Shown: positions 48,111 through 61,500 of the stretch, in pieces | Layout of the letters: each line of letters starts with the position of its first letter | Position numbering within the stretch: position 1 is the stretch's first letter | Origin: Deltaproteobacteria bacterium | GTDB lineage: Bacteria; Myxococcota_A; UBA796; SXON01 | Assembly (NCBI GenBank): GCA_947490345.1 | Contig: CANLGL010000025.1 | Span: forward strand, 1-64,000 | Reading direction: 5' to 3' | DNA length: 64,000 nt | Position numbers and translations under genes: made by a program | The notes under the pieces: model-generated | What the model saw: only the letters and a program-made list of their open reading frames with translations | Told to the model about the DNA's origin: nothing | The model's database searches: none

Positions 48111-48296
48111 CTACCAGCTCGCCTTCATCACGCCCGGAATCTCACCCTTGAGGGCGAGGTCGCGGAAGCAGATGCGGCACATGTTGAAGTTGCGGAGGAA
48201 GGCGCGAGGGCGACCGCACAAAGGGCAGCGGTTGTACTTGCGCGAGGAGAATTTCGCCGGCCGCGCGGCCTTGGCGATCATTGACTTTTTGGCCAT
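48111..48296 (-). CDS. rpsN: 30S ribosomal protein S14, zinc-binding type
   Basis: 61 residues from ATG 48296. The short type Z form with CPLC and CRIC zinc ligands ([42 protein letters not shown] at the end). Zinc-independent long paralogs exist in other bacteria; none is in the window. Confidence 0.97.
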   Translation of the reverse strand: MAKKSMIAKAARPAKFSSRKYNRCPLCGRPRAFLRNFNMCRICFRDLALKGEIPGVMKASW

Positions 48297-48306
48297 CTGA
48301 GCCCCC

Positions 48307-48849
48307 CTACTGCCGGAACGGAAGGCCAAGGTGCTGCAGCAGCGCCTTGCCCTCCGCGTCGGTCTTCGCGGTGGTGACGAAGGAAATGTTCATGCCGGTC
48401 ACCTTCGACACACGGTCGTAGTTGATCTCCGGGAAGATGATCTGTTCGGTGACGCCGAGGGAGTAGTTCCCGCGACCATCAAACGCCCGGGGATTGATCC
48501 CGCGGAAATCGCGCACCCGAGGAAGCGCGATGTTGATGAGGCGATCGAGGAACTCCCACATCCGACGTCCACGCAACGTCACTCGAGCACCGATGGGGAT
48601 TCCCGCCCGGAGCTTGAAGTTAGCGATGGCTTTCCGCGCCCGACGGATTTGCGGCTTTTGGCCGGTGACGAGCGAGAGCTCCTCAGCCGCCGTCTCCAGA
48701 ACCTTAACGTTCTGAGTCGCCTCCTTGACGCAGGTGTTCACGACGATCTTTTCGAGGCGAGGAACCTGCATCACGTTTGCGTAGCTGAACTCCTTGAGGA
48801 GCGCCTGCGTGCTCGCGGTGCGGTAGACCTCCTGCATACGTGGCGCCAT
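48307..48849 (-). CDS. rplE: 50S ribosomal protein L5
   Basis: 180 residues. [26 protein letters not shown]-type segment [40 protein letters not shown], and [20 protein letters not shown]. Binds 5S rRNA. Confidence 0.98.
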   Translation of the reverse strand: MAPRMQEVYRTASTQALLKEFSYANVMQVPRLEKIVVNTCVKEATQNVKVLETAAEELSLVTGQKPQIRRARKAIANFKLRAGIPIGARVTLRGRRMWEFLDRLINIALPRVRDFRGINPRAFDGRGNYSLGVTEQIIFPEINYDRVSKVTGMNISFVTTAKTDAEGKALLQHLGLPFRQ

Positions 48850-48851
48850 GA

Positions 48852-49184
48852 TTAGCCCCCTGCCTGGTCGATTAGTGCGCCGGTCTTCCGGTCGACCCGC
48901 GACCGGCTACCGTCTTCTTGCGCCTTGATGCTCACCTTTACACGGCGACCCGCGGCGGCGTCCCACAAGGCAACATTCGAGATGTGCAGTGGGCGTTCCT
49001 TTTCAACGATGCGACCGGCCTGGTCGCCCTGCGCCTTCATGTGACGCTTCTGCAGCGCCACCCCCTCCACGACGACACGACCCTCCTCAGTGAGGACGCG
49101 CACGACCTTTCCAACCCGGCCCTTAAACTTGCCGGCGATGATGACAACCGTATCGTCGCGATGAATCTTCAGCTTGGTCTTCAT
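48852..49184 (-). CDS. rplX: 50S ribosomal protein L24
   Basis: 110 residues. [20 protein letters not shown] is the KOW motif; [20 protein letters not shown] and [17 protein letters not shown] follow. Initiates assembly of the large subunit. Confidence 0.97.
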   Translation of the reverse strand: MKTKLKIHRDDTVVIIAGKFKGRVGKVVRVLTEEGRVVVEGVALQKRHMKAQGDQAGRIVEKERPLHISNVALWDAAAGRRVKVSIKAQEDGSRSRVDRKTGALIDQAGG

Positions 49185-49191
49185 GGCCGCC

Positions 49192-49560
49192 TCAAAGCAC
49201 TTCGGGAGCCAGCGCCACGATCTTCATGTACTGCTTGCTGCGAAGTTCGCGCGCAACAGGACCGAAGATACGCGTGCCCACGGGCTCACCTTTGGCGTCA
49301 ATCAACACGGCGGAGTTGGTGTCGAACCTGATGTACGAACCATCCGCTCGTCGAACTTCTTTGGCCGTCCGGACGATCACGGCCTTGGCCACTTCGCCCT
49401 TCTTCACCTTGCCGTTCGGGATGGCCTCCTTCACGGCCACGACAATAACGTCCCCGAGCGAGGCATACTTCCGCTTGGAACCGCCCAGCACCTTGATGCA
49501 CTGGACCCGCCGCGCCCCGGAGTTGTCAGCCACGTCGAGATGAGACTGCATCTGAATCAC
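49192..49560 (-). CDS. rplN: 50S ribosomal protein L14
   Basis: 122 residues. [60 protein letters not shown]. The GTG start overlaps the rpsQ stop (GTGA). It is the docking site of RsfS, encoded at 36315. Confidence 0.98.
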   Translation of the reverse strand: MIQMQSHLDVADNSGARRVQCIKVLGGSKRKYASLGDVIVVAVKEAIPNGKVKKGEVAKAVIVRTAKEVRRADGSYIRFDTNSAVLIDAKGEPVGTRIFGPVARELRSKQYMKIVALAPEVL

Positions 49561-49850
49561 GCCGCACCCCCAGCGGTGCGAACTTCCACCACCACCCAGC
49601 GTTTGGTGCGACTGAGTGGCCGCGACTCTTCGATCACCACAAAGTCATCGACCTTGCAGCCGTTCGCCTCGTCGTGCGCCTTGTAGTTTTTGCTGGTCTT
49701 GACGTACTTTTTGTAGGTCGGGTGCTTGTGCGTACGCTCTACGGACACGACGACCGTCTTGTCCATCTTGTCGGACACCACACGCCCGAGCAGCGTGCGA
49801 CGCCGGCGCGGTTCGGCGCTGGCAACCTCGTTGGTTCCCTCGGCGGGCAT
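49557..49850 (-). CDS. rpsQ: 30S ribosomal protein S17
   Basis: 97 residues. [60 protein letters not shown]. About 14 extra N-terminal residues ([14 protein letters not shown]) compared with the usual form. Downstream of rpmC by 101 nt, a wide gap for this cluster. Confidence 0.97.
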   Translation of the reverse strand: MPAEGTNEVASAEPRRRRTLLGRVVSDKMDKTVVVSVERTHKHPTYKKYVKTSKNYKAHDEANGCKVDDFVVIEESRPLSRTKRWVVVEVRTAGGAA

Positions 49851-49951
49851 GATTCACCTGTAGCTGTTGGGTTCTCCCGCAGGTCTCCACCGACGGTGGA
49901 CTTCAGCGGGCTTGGGGTCGTCCGAAGACAGCCCCCGGAGAGGACGCGGCT

Positions 49952-50272
49952 CTACTCCGCGCCTTGATTGGCGTCAAGCATCGACTTGAGAAAGCCTCCA
50001 CCGGCTTCGGCTACCGCGCCAAGAGCGGTAGGGGTGTACGACCCCAGGTGGCGGCTACGAAGGCCGCCCTGGATTACCCCACCGACGCGTTCGCGCCGGC
50101 GGATTTCCGTCTGCGCGCGAGCGATAGCCTTACGGGCCTTGCCGAGCAGACTGTTGTTCTCGAGCTTGCCAGTGGCGTGGCGCAGCTGGTGGCCGGCGAG
50201 CTCGCGCTGTTGGTTCAGTTCGTGGTGCACGAGCTGTTCGTCCGTGAGTGCGGACAGTTCGGTGGTTTTCAT
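49952..50272 (-). CDS. rpmC: 50S ribosomal protein L29 with C-terminal extension
   Basis: 106 residues. The first 65 form the L29 helical hairpin ([40 protein letters not shown], and [17 protein letters not shown]). About 40 extra residues follow, Gly/Ala-rich ([20 protein letters not shown], then [16 protein letters not shown]), absent from ordinary L29. The extension might reflect loss of the normal stop and take-over of intergenic sequence. ATG overlaps the rplP stop (ATGA). Confidence 0.9.
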   Translation of the reverse strand: MKTTELSALTDEQLVHHELNQQRELAGHQLRHATGKLENNSLLGKARKAIARAQTEIRRRERVGGVIQGGLRSRHLGSYTPTALGAVAEAGGGFLKSMLDANQGAE

Positions 50273-50688
50273 CCGACGTGGTCCTCGCGCTTGATGAAGC
50301 GGGTTCCGAGGGGGAGCTTGTGGCTCGCAAGGCGGAACGCCTCACGCGCGATTTCCTCCGTGACACCCTCGATTTCGTAGAGAATGGTCCCCGGCTTGAC
50401 CACCGCTACCCAGAACTCCACGTTACCCTTTCCAGTGCCCTGGCGGGTCTCGGCGGCCTTCTTGGTGACGGGCTTGTGCGGGAACACCCTGATCCAGATC
50501 CGGCCGCCACGCTTGACGTACCGGGTGAGCGCAATTCGCGCCGCCTCGATCTGTCGAGAGGTCAGCCGACCCGGGTCGGTTGATTGCAGGCCGAATTCAC
50601 CGTAGGAGACGTCGCCACCTCGGTATGCGAGCCCATTGGAGCGGCCCTTCTGGACCTTGCGAAACTTGACACGCTTGGGGGAGAGCAT
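50269..50688 (-). CDS. rplP: 50S ribosomal protein L16
   Basis: 139 residues. [80 protein letters not shown]. Standard length. Confidence 0.98.
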   Translation of the reverse strand: MLSPKRVKFRKVQKGRSNGLAYRGGDVSYGEFGLQSTDPGRLTSRQIEAARIALTRYVKRGGRIWIRVFPHKPVTKKAAETRQGTGKGNVEFWVAVVKPGTILYEIEGVTEEIAREAFRLASHKLPLGTRFIKREDHVG

Positions 50689-50700
50689 TGCGGATTCCTC

Positions 50701-51348
50701 TCAGAGCGACCGGTCTTCGTCGCCGGCCACAAACTCGCCCTTATAGATCCAAACCTTGACGCCGATGACGCCGTAGTTCGTCCTTGCTTCGGCCAGTCCG
50801 TAGTCGACATCGGCCCGGAGGGTGTGCAGGGGCACACGACCCTCGCGGTACCATTCGGTGCGGCTCATCTCGGCACCGCCGAGACGCCCCGCGCACATCA
50901 CCTTGATGCCCTTGGCCCCAGCCTTCTTGGACTGAGTCATCGCCTTCTTCATCGCGCGGCGGAAGCTGACGCGCTTCTCAAGCTGCGCCGCGATGTTCTC
51001 GGCGACCAACAGCGCGTCGGTGTCAACCTTGCGCACCTCCATCACGTTGAGAAAGAGCTCGGTCTTCACGAGCGCCTGCAGATCTGCTCGGAGTTGGTCC
51101 AACCCCTTCGCCCGCTTGTCGATCACCATGCCCGGCTTGGCCGCATGGATGAACACCTTCGCTTTGTTCGCAGCACGCTCAATGCGGATCTTCGAGATCC
51201 CGGCCACGAAGAGCTTCTCTTTCAGGTAGCGTCGGATCTTGATGTCTTCGTGAAGGAACCGCTGATAGTCCTTCTCCGCGTACCACTTCGACTCCCACGG
51301 CCGGGTGATCCCGACGCGGAAGCCGATTGGGTTAACTTTCTGGCCCAT
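50701..51348 (-). CDS. rpsC: 30S ribosomal protein S3
   Basis: 215 residues. [20 protein letters not shown], the KH domain ([20 protein letters not shown]), and the C-terminal [20 protein letters not shown] with [20 protein letters not shown] and TLRADVDYG. Has the helicase-related lysines expected. Confidence 0.98.
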   Translation of the reverse strand: MGQKVNPIGFRVGITRPWESKWYAEKDYQRFLHEDIKIRRYLKEKLFVAGISKIRIERAANKAKVFIHAAKPGMVIDKRAKGLDQLRADLQALVKTELFLNVMEVRKVDTDALLVAENIAAQLEKRVSFRRAMKKAMTQSKKAGAKGIKVMCAGRLGGAEMSRTEWYREGRVPLHTLRADVDYGLAEARTNYGVIGVKVWIYKGEFVAGDEDRSL

Positions 51349-51351
51349 GAT

Positions 51352-51702
51352 TCAGGACTCCTCGCCGATGACGACGGTGATGTGGGCGGTCTTCTTCACG
51401 ATGGGCGTGGCACGCCCCTGGGCGCGCGGCCGGAAGCGGCGAAGCCCCGTCGCGGCCCCGACCTCGATGCGCTTGATGACAAGCGCATCGATGTCCAACT
51501 CTCGATTATTCAGCTTCGCTGACTGTTCAGCGTTGGCGATCGCGGACTCAACGAGTTTCGCGATCATCGGCGCCGACTTCTTGTCGAGGAACTGGAGTGC
51601 TTCCACAGCCTGACCAGCGCGCTTCCCACGGACGACGTCGGCAACAAGCCGAGCCTTACGGGCGCTGATCCGGGCGAAGCGGAGATGTGCAGTTGCCTCC
51701 AT
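51352..51702 (-). CDS. rplV: 50S ribosomal protein L22
   Basis: 116 residues. EATAHLRFARISARKARLVA, KSAPMIAKLVESAIANAEQS, and the beta-hairpin tip region FRPRAQGRATPIVKKTAHIT. ATG 51702 overlaps the rpsS stop by one base; a GTG one codon earlier is possible. Confidence 0.98.
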   Translation of the reverse strand: MEATAHLRFARISARKARLVADVVRGKRAGQAVEALQFLDKKSAPMIAKLVESAIANAEQSAKLNNRELDIDALVIKRIEVGAATGLRRFRPRAQGRATPIVKKTAHITVVIGEES

Positions 51703-51986
51703 CACTTCACCTTGGTCTTACGGTCGGCGGCATGCCCGTAGAAGGTCCGCGTGTGGGCGAACTCTCCGAACTTGTGGCCGACCATGTTCTCGGAAATGTA
51801 GACCGGCACGAACTTCTTCCCGTTGTGAACGGCGAAGGTCAGACCGATGAAGTCCGGAAGGACAGTGGACCGACGACTCCAGGTCTTGATGACCCGGTTT
51901 CCGCCGCCCCCTGCCGCCCGGGCCGCATTGGCCTTGGCGAAGACGTGTTGATCAACGAACGGACCCTTCTTTACTGAACGTGCCAT
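51702..51986 (-). CDS. rpsS: 30S ribosomal protein S19
   Basis: 94 residues. [80 protein letters not shown]. Standard length. Confidence 0.98.
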   Translation of the reverse strand: MARSVKKGPFVDQHVFAKANAARAAGGGGNRVIKTWSRRSTVLPDFIGLTFAVHNGKKFVPVYISENMVGHKFGEFAHTRTFYGHAADRKTKVK

Positions 51987-51998
51987 GTCGGGCGGCTC

Positions 51999-52823
51999 CT
52001 ACTGGCGACGCTTGACGATAAAGCGAGTGGTGGGCTTCTTCTTCGAACGGGTCTTGTACCCCTTCGTAGGTTTGCCCCAGGGGGTGACGGGATGCCGACC
52101 GCCTTTAGTGCGGCCCTCACCACCGCCGTGCGGATGGTCGATTGGATTCATGGCGGTGCCACGGACGAACGGGCGCCAGCCGAGCCAGCGTGCACGTCCG
52201 GCCTTGCCAAGACGTTCGTTCTCATGCTCGAGGTTTCCGACCTGGCCGACGGTGACTCGACACTCAGCAAGTATCTGCCGGAGTTCTCCACTGGGAAGGC
52301 GGAGCAGTACGTACTTTCCTTCCTTCGCCATCACCTGGGCGTAACTGCCGGCGCTTCGACACATCTGCCCGCCGCGGCCCACCTTGAGCTCGACGTTGTG
52401 CACGAACGTGCCGAGCGGAACGGAAGTGAGCCGCATGGCGTTGCCCGGCTTGATGTCGGCGGTGTCTGAAGCGACAACACTGTCTCCCACGCCGAGGCCC
52501 ACAGGCGCCAGGATGTACCGCTTTTCGCCGTCGGTGTAGTGCAGAAGGGCGATGCGGGCGGTACGGTTCGGGTCGTACTCGATCGTCGCAACCTTGGCAG
52601 GAACTTCCAACTTGTTGCGCCGAAAGTCGATGATCCGATAGGAACGTTTGTGACCGCCGCCCATGCGACGCTGGGTCATGCGCCCCATGTTGTTCCGCCC
52701 GCCGGTCCGCTTCAACGGGACGGTGAGGGAGGGCTCCGGGCGGTCGGTGGTCACCTCTGAGAAGTCAGGTGCAACCAGGAAGCGGGTGCCGGGCGTGACC
52801 GGACGAAAGCGACGGGTACCCAT
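51999..52823 (-). CDS. rplB: 50S ribosomal protein L2
   Basis: 274 residues, full length. N-terminal [60 protein letters not shown], and the peptidyl-transferase-near His region [20 protein letters not shown]. Essential for subunit joining. Confidence 0.98.
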   Translation of the reverse strand: MGTRRFRPVTPGTRFLVAPDFSEVTTDRPEPSLTVPLKRTGGRNNMGRMTQRRMGGGHKRSYRIIDFRRNKLEVPAKVATIEYDPNRTARIALLHYTDGEKRYILAPVGLGVGDSVVASDTADIKPGNAMRLTSVPLGTFVHNVELKVGRGGQMCRSAGSYAQVMAKEGKYVLLRLPSGELRQILAECRVTVGQVGNLEHENERLGKAGRARWLGWRPFVRGTAMNPIDHPHGGGEGRTKGGRHPVTPWGKPTKGYKTRSKKKPTTRFIVKRRQ

Positions 52824-52824
52824 C

Positions 52825-53112
52825 TCAGGCCTCGAAGAAGTTGATGGAGTGGCCGGACGCGAGCTTCACGTAGGCCTTCTTCCAGTTGGAGCGCTTGCCG
52901 TAGAAGCGGCCGAAGCGCTTGTACTTCCCGCGTACACATACCGTGCGGACATCCTCCACCTTCACCGAGAAGAAGGATTCGACGGCCGCCTTGATTTCGT
53001 GCTTGTTGGCGTTGTCGCCCACCTGGAATACATAGGTGTTCTGGGTGGCTTCGGCCACGGCGCTGCGTTCGGTCACGATCGGACGCAGGATGATGTCGTG
53101 AATCTCAGCCAT
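52825..53112 (-). CDS. rplW: 50S ribosomal protein L23
   Basis: 95 residues from ATG 53112. [60 protein letters not shown]. It sits at the exit tunnel, binding trigger factor and SRP. Starts inside the end of rplD (8-nt overlap). Confidence 0.97.
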   Translation of the reverse strand: MAEIHDIILRPIVTERSAVAEATQNTYVFQVGDNANKHEIKAAVESFFSVKVEDVRTVCVRGKYKRFGRFYGKRSNWKKAYVKLASGHSINFFEA

Positions 53113-53743
53113 GGGTGACCTCACTCCCCAGCCGTTCAACGATCGCCGCGAGGGCTCCCTGAGCGACTGCCATGTTTTTGTGCCGGAGCACGTCGTAGAC
53201 GTTCAGACCCTCGACGGGAAGGACCGTGACGCCAGGAAGGTTTCGGGCGGCCAGCGACACAGCCTGGTCCATCGTTGGGAGCACCACCAGGACGCTCTCG
53301 AAGCCGAACGCCTTCATGAAACTGCGGAAATGTTTCGTGCGCGCCTCGGGGAGGGCGAAGCCGTCAAGGACGACGAGCGCGGCCTCACCGGCCCGACGGC
53401 TCAGCGCGCTGCGAAGCGCCGACCGGCGAACCTTCTTGTTCACCTGGAAGGCATGGCTGCGCGGCTGGGGGCCGAAAACCGAACCGCCACCTCGGAACTG
53501 AGGCGATCGGGTGGACCCTGCACGGGCCCGGCCGGTTCCCTTCTGCTTCCAGGGCTTCCGACCGCCGCCGGCCACCATCGCGCGCTGCTTGGTGGAGTGG
53601 TTGCCCGACCGGCGCGCGGCGAGCTGAGCACGAACGACGAAGTGGAACAGGTGTTCCTTGACTTCGACGCCGAAGACCGCATCGGCGAGATCGGCAGAAC
53701 CGACCTTTACCTTCGCGAGATTGTATACATCGACCTTGGCCAT
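53105..53743 (-). CDS. rplD: 50S ribosomal protein L4
   Basis: 212 residues from ATG 53743. AKVDVYNLAKVKVGSADLAD, the extended loop GGGRKPWKQKGTGRARAGST with SPQFRGGGSVFGPQPRS, and the C-terminal Rossmann-like domain. In E. coli L4 also regulates the S10 operon. It follows rpsJ with only a 16-nt gap; rplC is missing. Confidence 0.98.
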   Translation of the reverse strand: MAKVDVYNLAKVKVGSADLADAVFGVEVKEHLFHFVVRAQLAARRSGNHSTKQRAMVAGGGRKPWKQKGTGRARAGSTRSPQFRGGGSVFGPQPRSHAFQVNKKVRRSALRSALSRRAGEAALVVLDGFALPEARTKHFRSFMKAFGFESVLVVLPTMDQAVSLAARNLPGVTVLPVEGLNVYDVLRHKNMAVAQGALAAIVERLGSEVTHG

Positions 53744-53759
53744 GACGTTCCTCTCGGGC

Positions 53760-54074
<315 letters not shown>

Positions 54075-54083
54075 GAGATACCC

Positions 54084-55274
<1,191 letters not shown>

Positions 55275-55295
55275 GGTAAATCCTCGAAGAGACTG

Positions 55296-57374
55296 TCAGT
55301 ACCCGCGGAAACGTGCCACGATCTCTTGGGAGAGCGGGGCGGGAATTTCCGCGTATTGTCGGAACTGCATGGTGAATGATGCCCTGCCTTGCGTCGCGGA
55401 CCTGAGGTCCGTCGCGTAGCCGAACATGGAAGCAAGCGGGGCTTCCGCGCCGATGATCTGGATGCTCTGACGAGCGTCCATGCGACTCACCGACCCTCGG
55501 CGACCAGAGAGGTCCCCGATGACGGCGCCCGTATACTCCGCCGGCGCAGATATTTCAAGGTTCATGATCGGTTCTAGCAAAATCGGCGTCGCTTTGTTCG
55601 CCGCATCGTGCACGGCCATCGACGCCGCAATCCGAAAGGCGACGTCGCTCGAATCGACATCATGGAAGGAGCCACCAACAATTGTGCAGATGACATCCAC
55701 CATCGGGAAGCCTGCGAGCGCACCAACCTCAAGCGCCTCACGGGCGCCATCCATCGCCGGCTTCACGAACTCCTGCGGGATGGCCCCACCGACCACCGCG
55801 TCGCGCACCTGCAAGCCAGACCCCCTGCCTCCCGGCTCCACCACGACGCAGACATGCGCGTACTGGCCTCTGCCGCCCGTCTGGCGCTTGAGCACCGCCT
55901 CACCCTCTCCGCGGGCCGAAACGGTCTCCCGATAGGCGACCTGAGGGCGGCCGACCTGGCAGCCCACGCGAAACTCGCGCTGCAGGCGGTCCCGGATGAT
56001 GTCCAGGTGCAACTCCCCCATTCCCGCCATCACGATCTGTCCGCTGTCCTTGTCGACGCGGACTCTGAAAGTCGGGTCCTCATCCTGGAGCCTCGCAAGC
56101 GCCGCGGTAAGCTTGTCTTCGTCAGGCTTGGTGGCCGGCTCGATGGACAGCCAGATGACCGGCTCCGGAAACGTCATGCGCTCGAGTACAACCGGGTACT
56201 TCTGGGCGCAGAGGGTGTCGCCAGTCGCAACGTTGCGCAACCCAGCCGCGGCGACGATCATGCCCTCGGTTGCGAGCTCGATGTCCTCGCGCTTGTTCGC
56301 GTGCATTTGCAAAAGTCGCCCGATACGCTCGCGTTTGCCGGTTCGAGGGTTCAGGGCAACCTCACCTGGAGCGAGCGTGCCGGAGTACACCCGCAGGTAG
56401 GTCAGCGTGCCGACGAACGCGTCGCTTTGAATCTTGAACGCCAGCGCGCAGAAGGGATCCTGCACTCCTGGCCGCCGATGCACCACCTTACTCTCATCAT
56501 CTGGATTCCGGCCCTCGACTGGAGGAAGGTCGCTCGGTGCGGGGAGGAGGGCAACAACGGCGTCCAGCAGCGGCTGCACCCCCTTGTTCTTGAAGGCGGC
56601 CCCACAAAAGACGGGGAGGATGCGCCGCGACAGGGTGGCCTTTCGCGCTGCCGCGAGCAGCCAAGCCTCCTCGATGTCCTCGCCGGCAAGGAAGGCCTCC
56701 GTGATCCTGTCGTCTTCGCCCGCGAGTTCGTCAATGAGGGCTTCTCGGGTGAGCGTCGCCTCGTCCTGAAGCGACTCCGGGATGCCCTCAACCACGAACT
56801 CCGCCCCGTTATCGCTACCGGTCCATCGTAACGCGACCATGCGAATCAGGTCGATCACGCCCTGAAATCCGTCCTCCCGTCCAATCGGGATCTGGAATGG
56901 CACGGGGTGGGCACCCAACTTGTCACGGATGGAGGTGACGGCTGCATTGAAGTCCGCACCCACCCGGTCCATCTTGTTGATGAAGGCGACACACGGGACC
57001 CCGTACTTCTCCGCCTGCTTCCATACCGTTTCGCTCTGGGGCTCGACGCCCTCAACCGCCGTAAACACCGCGATTGCGCCGTCGAGCACGCGAAGGCTAC
57101 GCTCGACCTCGATCGTAAAGTCAACGTGACCGGGGGTGTCGATGATGTTGATTCGACAATCGCGCCAAAAGCAGGTCGTCGCGGCCGAGGTGATCGTGAT
57201 GCCCCTCTCTTGCTCCTGCACCATCCAGTCCATAGTCGCGGCACCATCGTGCACTTCGCCAATACGATGGCTCACGCCCGTAAAATAGAGTATCCGCTCG
57301 GTGAGCGTGGTCTTCCCGGCGTCAATGTGCGCCATGATGCCGAGATTGCGTACGCTGGACAGATCGTGCTGCAT
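55296..57374 (-). CDS. fusA: Elongation factor G
   Basis: 692 residues, five domains. G1 [20 protein letters not shown]3 [21 protein letters not shown]4 NKMDRVG, domain IV with [19 protein letters not shown] (the loop that enters the A site), and domain V near the C-terminus ([20 protein letters not shown]). Drives translocation. The 167-nt gap to rpsG is the widest in the str cluster. Confidence 0.97.
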   Translation of the reverse strand: MQHDLSSVRNLGIMAHIDAGKTTLTERILYFTGVSHRIGEVHDGAATMDWMVQEQERGITITSAATTCFWRDCRINIIDTPGHVDFTIEVERSLRVLDGAIAVFTAVEGVEPQSETVWKQAEKYGVPCVAFINKMDRVGADFNAAVTSIRDKLGAHPVPFQIPIGREDGFQGVIDLIRMVALRWTGSDNGAEFVVEGIPESLQDEATLTREALIDELAGEDDRITEAFLAGEDIEEAWLLAAARKATLSRRILPVFCGAAFKNKGVQPLLDAVVALLPAPSDLPPVEGRNPDDESKVVHRRPGVQDPFCALAFKIQSDAFVGTLTYLRVYSGTLAPGEVALNPRTGKRERIGRLLQMHANKREDIELATEGMIVAAAGLRNVATGDTLCAQKYPVVLERMTFPEPVIWLSIEPATKPDEDKLTAALARLQDEDPTFRVRVDKDSGQIVMAGMGELHLDIIRDRLQREFRVGCQVGRPQVAYRETVSARGEGEAVLKRQTGGRGQYAHVCVVVEPGGRGSGLQVRDAVVGGAIPQEFVKPAMDGAREALEVGALAGFPMVDVICTIVGGSFHDVDSSDVAFRIAASMAVHDAANKATPILLEPIMNLEISAPAEYTGAVIGDLSGRRGSVSRMDARQSIQIIGAEAPLASMFGYATDLRSATQGRASFTMQFRQYAEIPAPLSQEIVARFRGY

Positions 57375-57541
57375 GGCGGTGTGTCGCCATCAGACGTCGA
57401 AGCCTACCGCGCCGGCCAGACCTTCAGGGACCCGGGCGCAAATACATGGCGCCTATGTGCGAGGGAAGATCTGGCGGGAGCTGTGAGCGGCGATGTGCTG
57501 AGGCCTACTCCTTGCCTGACGGCGAAATGGGGCTTCTCGTA
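57375..57541. other. Intergenic gap between rpsG and fusA
   Basis: 167 nt without a supported gene. No Shine-Dalgarno lies directly before the fusA ATG. A chance 7-codon frame exists on the minus strand, but no hairpin stands out. Confidence 0.4.
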
Positions 57542-58012
57542 CTACCAGCGATAGTGACTGAAGGCCTTGTTGGCTTCTGCCATGCGGTGAACGTCATCGC
57601 GCTTCTTGACCGCATTTCCGCGACCATGTGACGCCTCGATGATCTCGTTGGCGAGCTTGTCGCGCATCGACTTACCGCCGCGCTCTCGCGCGTACTCGGT
57701 AATCCAACGCATCGCAAGAGCCATCCGCCGCTCGGAGCGGACTTCGACCGGCACCTGGTAGTTCGCTCCGCCGACGCGACGGGACTTGACTTCCACCATG
57801 GGCTGGCAGTTCTCAAGAGCGCGGATGAAGATCGGCAAAGGATCTTCCTTGAGCCGGTCCTTGATGATGTCGAACGCGCCATAAACAACGGACTCAGCCA
57901 CGGCCTTTTTGCCTTGCTTCATCACGACGTTGGTGAAGCGAGTGACGGTCTGGTCTGCGTAGACCGGATCGGGGAGGACGGGGCGCTTGGGTACTTCACG
58001 ACGACGAGGCAT
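57542..58012 (-). CDS. rpsG: 30S ribosomal protein S7
   Basis: 156 residues, standard length. [80 protein letters not shown]. Primary 16S 3'-domain binder. Confidence 0.98.
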   Translation of the reverse strand: MPRRREVPKRPVLPDPVYADQTVTRFTNVVMKQGKKAVAESVVYGAFDIIKDRLKEDPLPIFIRALENCQPMVEVKSRRVGGANYQVPVEVRSERRMALAMRWITEYARERGGKSMRDKLANEIIEASHGRGNAVKKRDDVHRMAEANKAFSHYRW

Positions 58013-58019
58013 GGATCAC

Positions 58020-58394
58020 CTACTTCTTCGGGCGCTTGGCGCCGTATTTGGAACGGCCCTGCTTACGGTTGGAGACACCTTGCGTATCGCCGGTGCCTCG
58101 GATGATGTGGTAGCGCACACCCGGGAGGTCCTTGACGCGACCGCCGCGGATGAGCACGCTGCTGTGTTCCTGCAGGTTGTGCCCCTCGCCGGGAATGTAC
58201 GAGGTCACTTCGATCCCGTTGGTGAGGCGCACGCGCGCCACCTTGCGAAGCGCCGAATTCGGCTTCTTCGGCGTGGTGGTGTACACACGTGTGCACACCC
58301 CGCGCTTTTGCGGGCATTCCTTGAGCGCAGGCGAGGCGCTCTTGTGGGCTACCTTCTGGCGGCCTTGCCGGACCAGCTGGTTGATCGTCGGCAT
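58020..58394 (-). CDS. rpsL: 30S ribosomal protein S12
   Basis: 124 residues. [40 protein letters not shown] (streptomycin-site Lys region), and [20 protein letters not shown]. The K43/K88-equivalent lysines look wild type. Decoding-centre protein; first of the str cluster. Confidence 0.98.
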   Translation of the reverse strand: MPTINQLVRQGRQKVAHKSASPALKECPQKRGVCTRVYTTTPKKPNSALRKVARVRLTNGIEVTSYIPGEGHNLQEHSSVLIRGGRVKDLPGVRYHIIRGTGDTQGVSNRKQGRSKYGAKRPKK

Positions 58395-58520
58395 CTAATC
58401 CAATCCGGGATGAGTGTTCGAGGGCCGCGGCTTATTACCCGCCGGCACGGTGGTGTCAAGCGAAAGCCGGCGGTGGACGATCGGATCTAGGCGTCCGAGC
58501 TCCGCACCGCCGGCGGCGGT

Positions 58521-61500
58521 CTACACGGCTTCTTCGTCTCCCTCGCCGCCGGCCATGGCCGTGTCAGCGATCATCATCCCCAGCTTCTGGTAGGCGGCGA
58601 AGCCGGTACCTGCGGGGATGAGGCGGCCCATGAGGATGTTCTCCTTGAGGCCACGGAGGCGGTCGGTGCGGCCATTGATGGCCGCCTCGGTGAGGACGCG
58701 CGTGGTCTCCTGGAAGGAAGCCGCGCTGAGGAAGCTGTCGGTGGACAGAGAAGCCTTGGTGATGCCGAGCAGGAGGGGCTCGTTCTGAGCCGGACGCCCC
58801 CCCGTCGCGACAATGCGCTCGTTCTCTTCGTCATAGCGCCATTTCTCGACCGCCTCGTCCACCAGGAAGTCGGTGTCTCCCGGGTGCCGTACCTTGACGC
58901 GTCGGAGCATCTGCCGAACGATGACTTCGATGTGCTTGTCGTTGATCTTGACACCCTGGAGGCGGTAGACCTCCTGGATTTCGTCGACCAGGTAGTTCGC
59001 GAGCTCGCTCTCGCCCTTGATCTTCAAGATGTCGTGGGGATTTGCGGCACCGTCCATGAGGGGATCGCCGGCGCGTACGAAGTCGCCCTCGTTGACCGTG
59101 ATGTTCTTGCCCTTCGGAATCAGGTATTCCTGGGCCTCGCCGGACTCCGCCGTCACCACCACCCGCCGCTTGCCCTTCGTTTCCTTGCCGAAGGAGACGA
59201 CGCCATCGGTTTCGGTGATGATCGCGACTTCCTTGGGCTTGCGCGCCTCGAACAGTTCGGCCACCCGCGGCAGGCCGCCGGTGATGTCCTTGGTCTTGGT
59301 CGTTTCGCGGGGGATCCGGGCGAGCACATCGCCGGTGAAGACTTCCTGTCCCTCTTCGACCTCGACCTTGGTGCCGGCGCTGAGGAACACTCGAATCTTG
59401 TGCTTGCCCTTGGCTCCCGGCTCCTTCACGACGATGCGCGGACGCTTGTCGCTGTCGGAGAACGTCTCGACCTCACGCGACTTGCGGCCCGTGAGCACGT
59501 CCGTCGTCTCTTTGACGACGTTTTCGAAGTCCTCGAACAGCACCACACCGGCGTCGTTGGCGAGGATCGGCGTGTTGAATCCGTCCCACTCCGCAACGCG
59601 AGCTTTGGCTACCACCCGCTCGCCGTCCTTGACCAGGATGTGCGCGCCGTAGGGGATACCGTACTTCTCGCGCTCCCGCCCCTTGTCGTCGACCACCTTG
59701 AGCTCCCCGTTGCGGGAGACTGCGATCAGGTTGCCATGCCGATTCGTGACGGTGAGCAGCGCGTCAGAGAACCGGATGGACCCCGTGGTCTTCAGCTCGA
59801 GGTACGACTGGGTGACCTCCTTGTTCGCCGCGCCGCCAATGTGGAAGGTACGCATGGTCAGCTGAGTCCCCGGTTCCCCGATGGACTGAGCGGCGATGAC
59901 GCCAATGGCCTCGCCGATGTTGACCAGCGTGCCGCGAGCCAGATCGCGCCCGTAGCACATGGCGCAGACACCCCAGCGCATGTCGCAAGACAGCACGGAG
60001 CGAATCCGCACCCGGTCCACGCCCGCGGAAACGATGTTGTCGACCGCTGCCTCGTCAATCAGGCCGTTGCGCGGCACGAGGACTTCGTCGCTGTAGGGGT
60101 CCATGATGTCGTCCGTCGCCACGCGACCGAGCACCCGCTCACCGACGTGCTCAATCACCTCACCGCCCTCAATGAGGGATCGGATTTCCATGCCGACACG
60201 GGTGCCGCAATCCTTCGCGGTGATGATCGTGTCCTGCACAACATCTACCAGACGACGGGTCAGGTATCCAGAGTTTGCCGTCTTCAGTGCCGTGTCAGCC
60301 AGACCCTTCCGCGCACCGTGGGTCGAGATGAAGTACTCGAGTACCGTAAGCCCCTCGCGGAAGTTGGAGGTGATGGGGTTCTCGATGATCTCGCCGCTTG
60401 GTTTGGCCATCAGCCCGCGCATTCCAGCCAGCTGACGGATCTGCGTAGTGGAGCCTCGAGCGCCCGAGTCCACCATCATCCAGATCGCGTTGAAGGAGTC
60501 GTGGTCCTCCATCTTGCCGGTGTCCGGATTGGCCACCTTTTCGACCTTGATCTCGGCGATCAGGGACTTCGAGATCTGGTCCGTCACCGCCGACCAGAGA
60601 TCGACAATCTTGTTGTAGCGCTCCTTCACGGTGATCAGGCCATCGTTGTACTGACTCTCCGTTTCACGAGCCTCCGCCGTCGCCTTCTCGATGGCGCTGG
60701 CCTTGGTCGTCGGGATGTGCATGTCGTCGATGCAGACGGAAATGCCCGCCGAGGTGGAGTAGCGGAAACCGATCTGCATCAGCGCGTCGGCCAGCAAGAC
60801 CGTCTTCTTGGCACCGGCGACCCGGTAGCAGCGGTCGATAATCTCACCGAGTTGCTTCTTACCGAGGGGGCGATTCACGATGCTGAACGGCAATTCCGGA
60901 GGGACGACATTCGCGAAGAAGAGCACCCGGCCAACGGTGGTCTTGACCAGTTCTCCGCGCGCCTCAAGGGCACTGGAGGACTCCTCAGTATGGAGGGGCA
61001 CCTTTCCTTCGAACCCGAAGAATCCCGCCGGGGCGATGACCAAAACCAGATCGTCATCGAAGCGCGCGCGTAGCGCCTGCAGGCCCTGCCGCAACACACC
61101 GAGTCGTTGAGCGGAGTTGAGCCGCGCGTCGACCGAAACCTTGCCGCCAGCCCCAGGAAGAGCCGGCGCGATCACCCCGATGACTCGCGCGTTGCCACGG
61201 AGCTTCGGAAGTCGGAATGCCTTGATCGTCAGGCCCGCGGGACCGTCGACCGTTACCGACTCTTCGAAGTCGCCCCGGCCTGCCGCTAGTCCGGCTGCGG
61301 ATCCCAGGCCATGTCCCGCGGCGAAGCGGAGGCCCTTTCCCTTCGGCATATCGCCGCCAAGGTGGAACAGGGAGACGGCGGCGAACGCATCGCCAGACAC
61401 CGAGCCGCCATCCACGCTGACCGCGATGTCACCGCCGACACTCGCCACGTCGGTCACGATGCTGTTGGCCTCGTGAATGACGGTAGCGCCACGGTGCACG

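Noticed and set aside
55296-57374. fusA as a second, diverged EF-G paralog
   Set aside because: It sits in the standard rpsL-rpsG-fusA-tuf order with all canonical motifs, so it is treated as the main EF-G.
58884-61073. An open frame of about 730 codons on the plus strand opposite rpoC
   Set aside because: It mirrors the third-position GC bias of rpoC and has no recognisable protein features.
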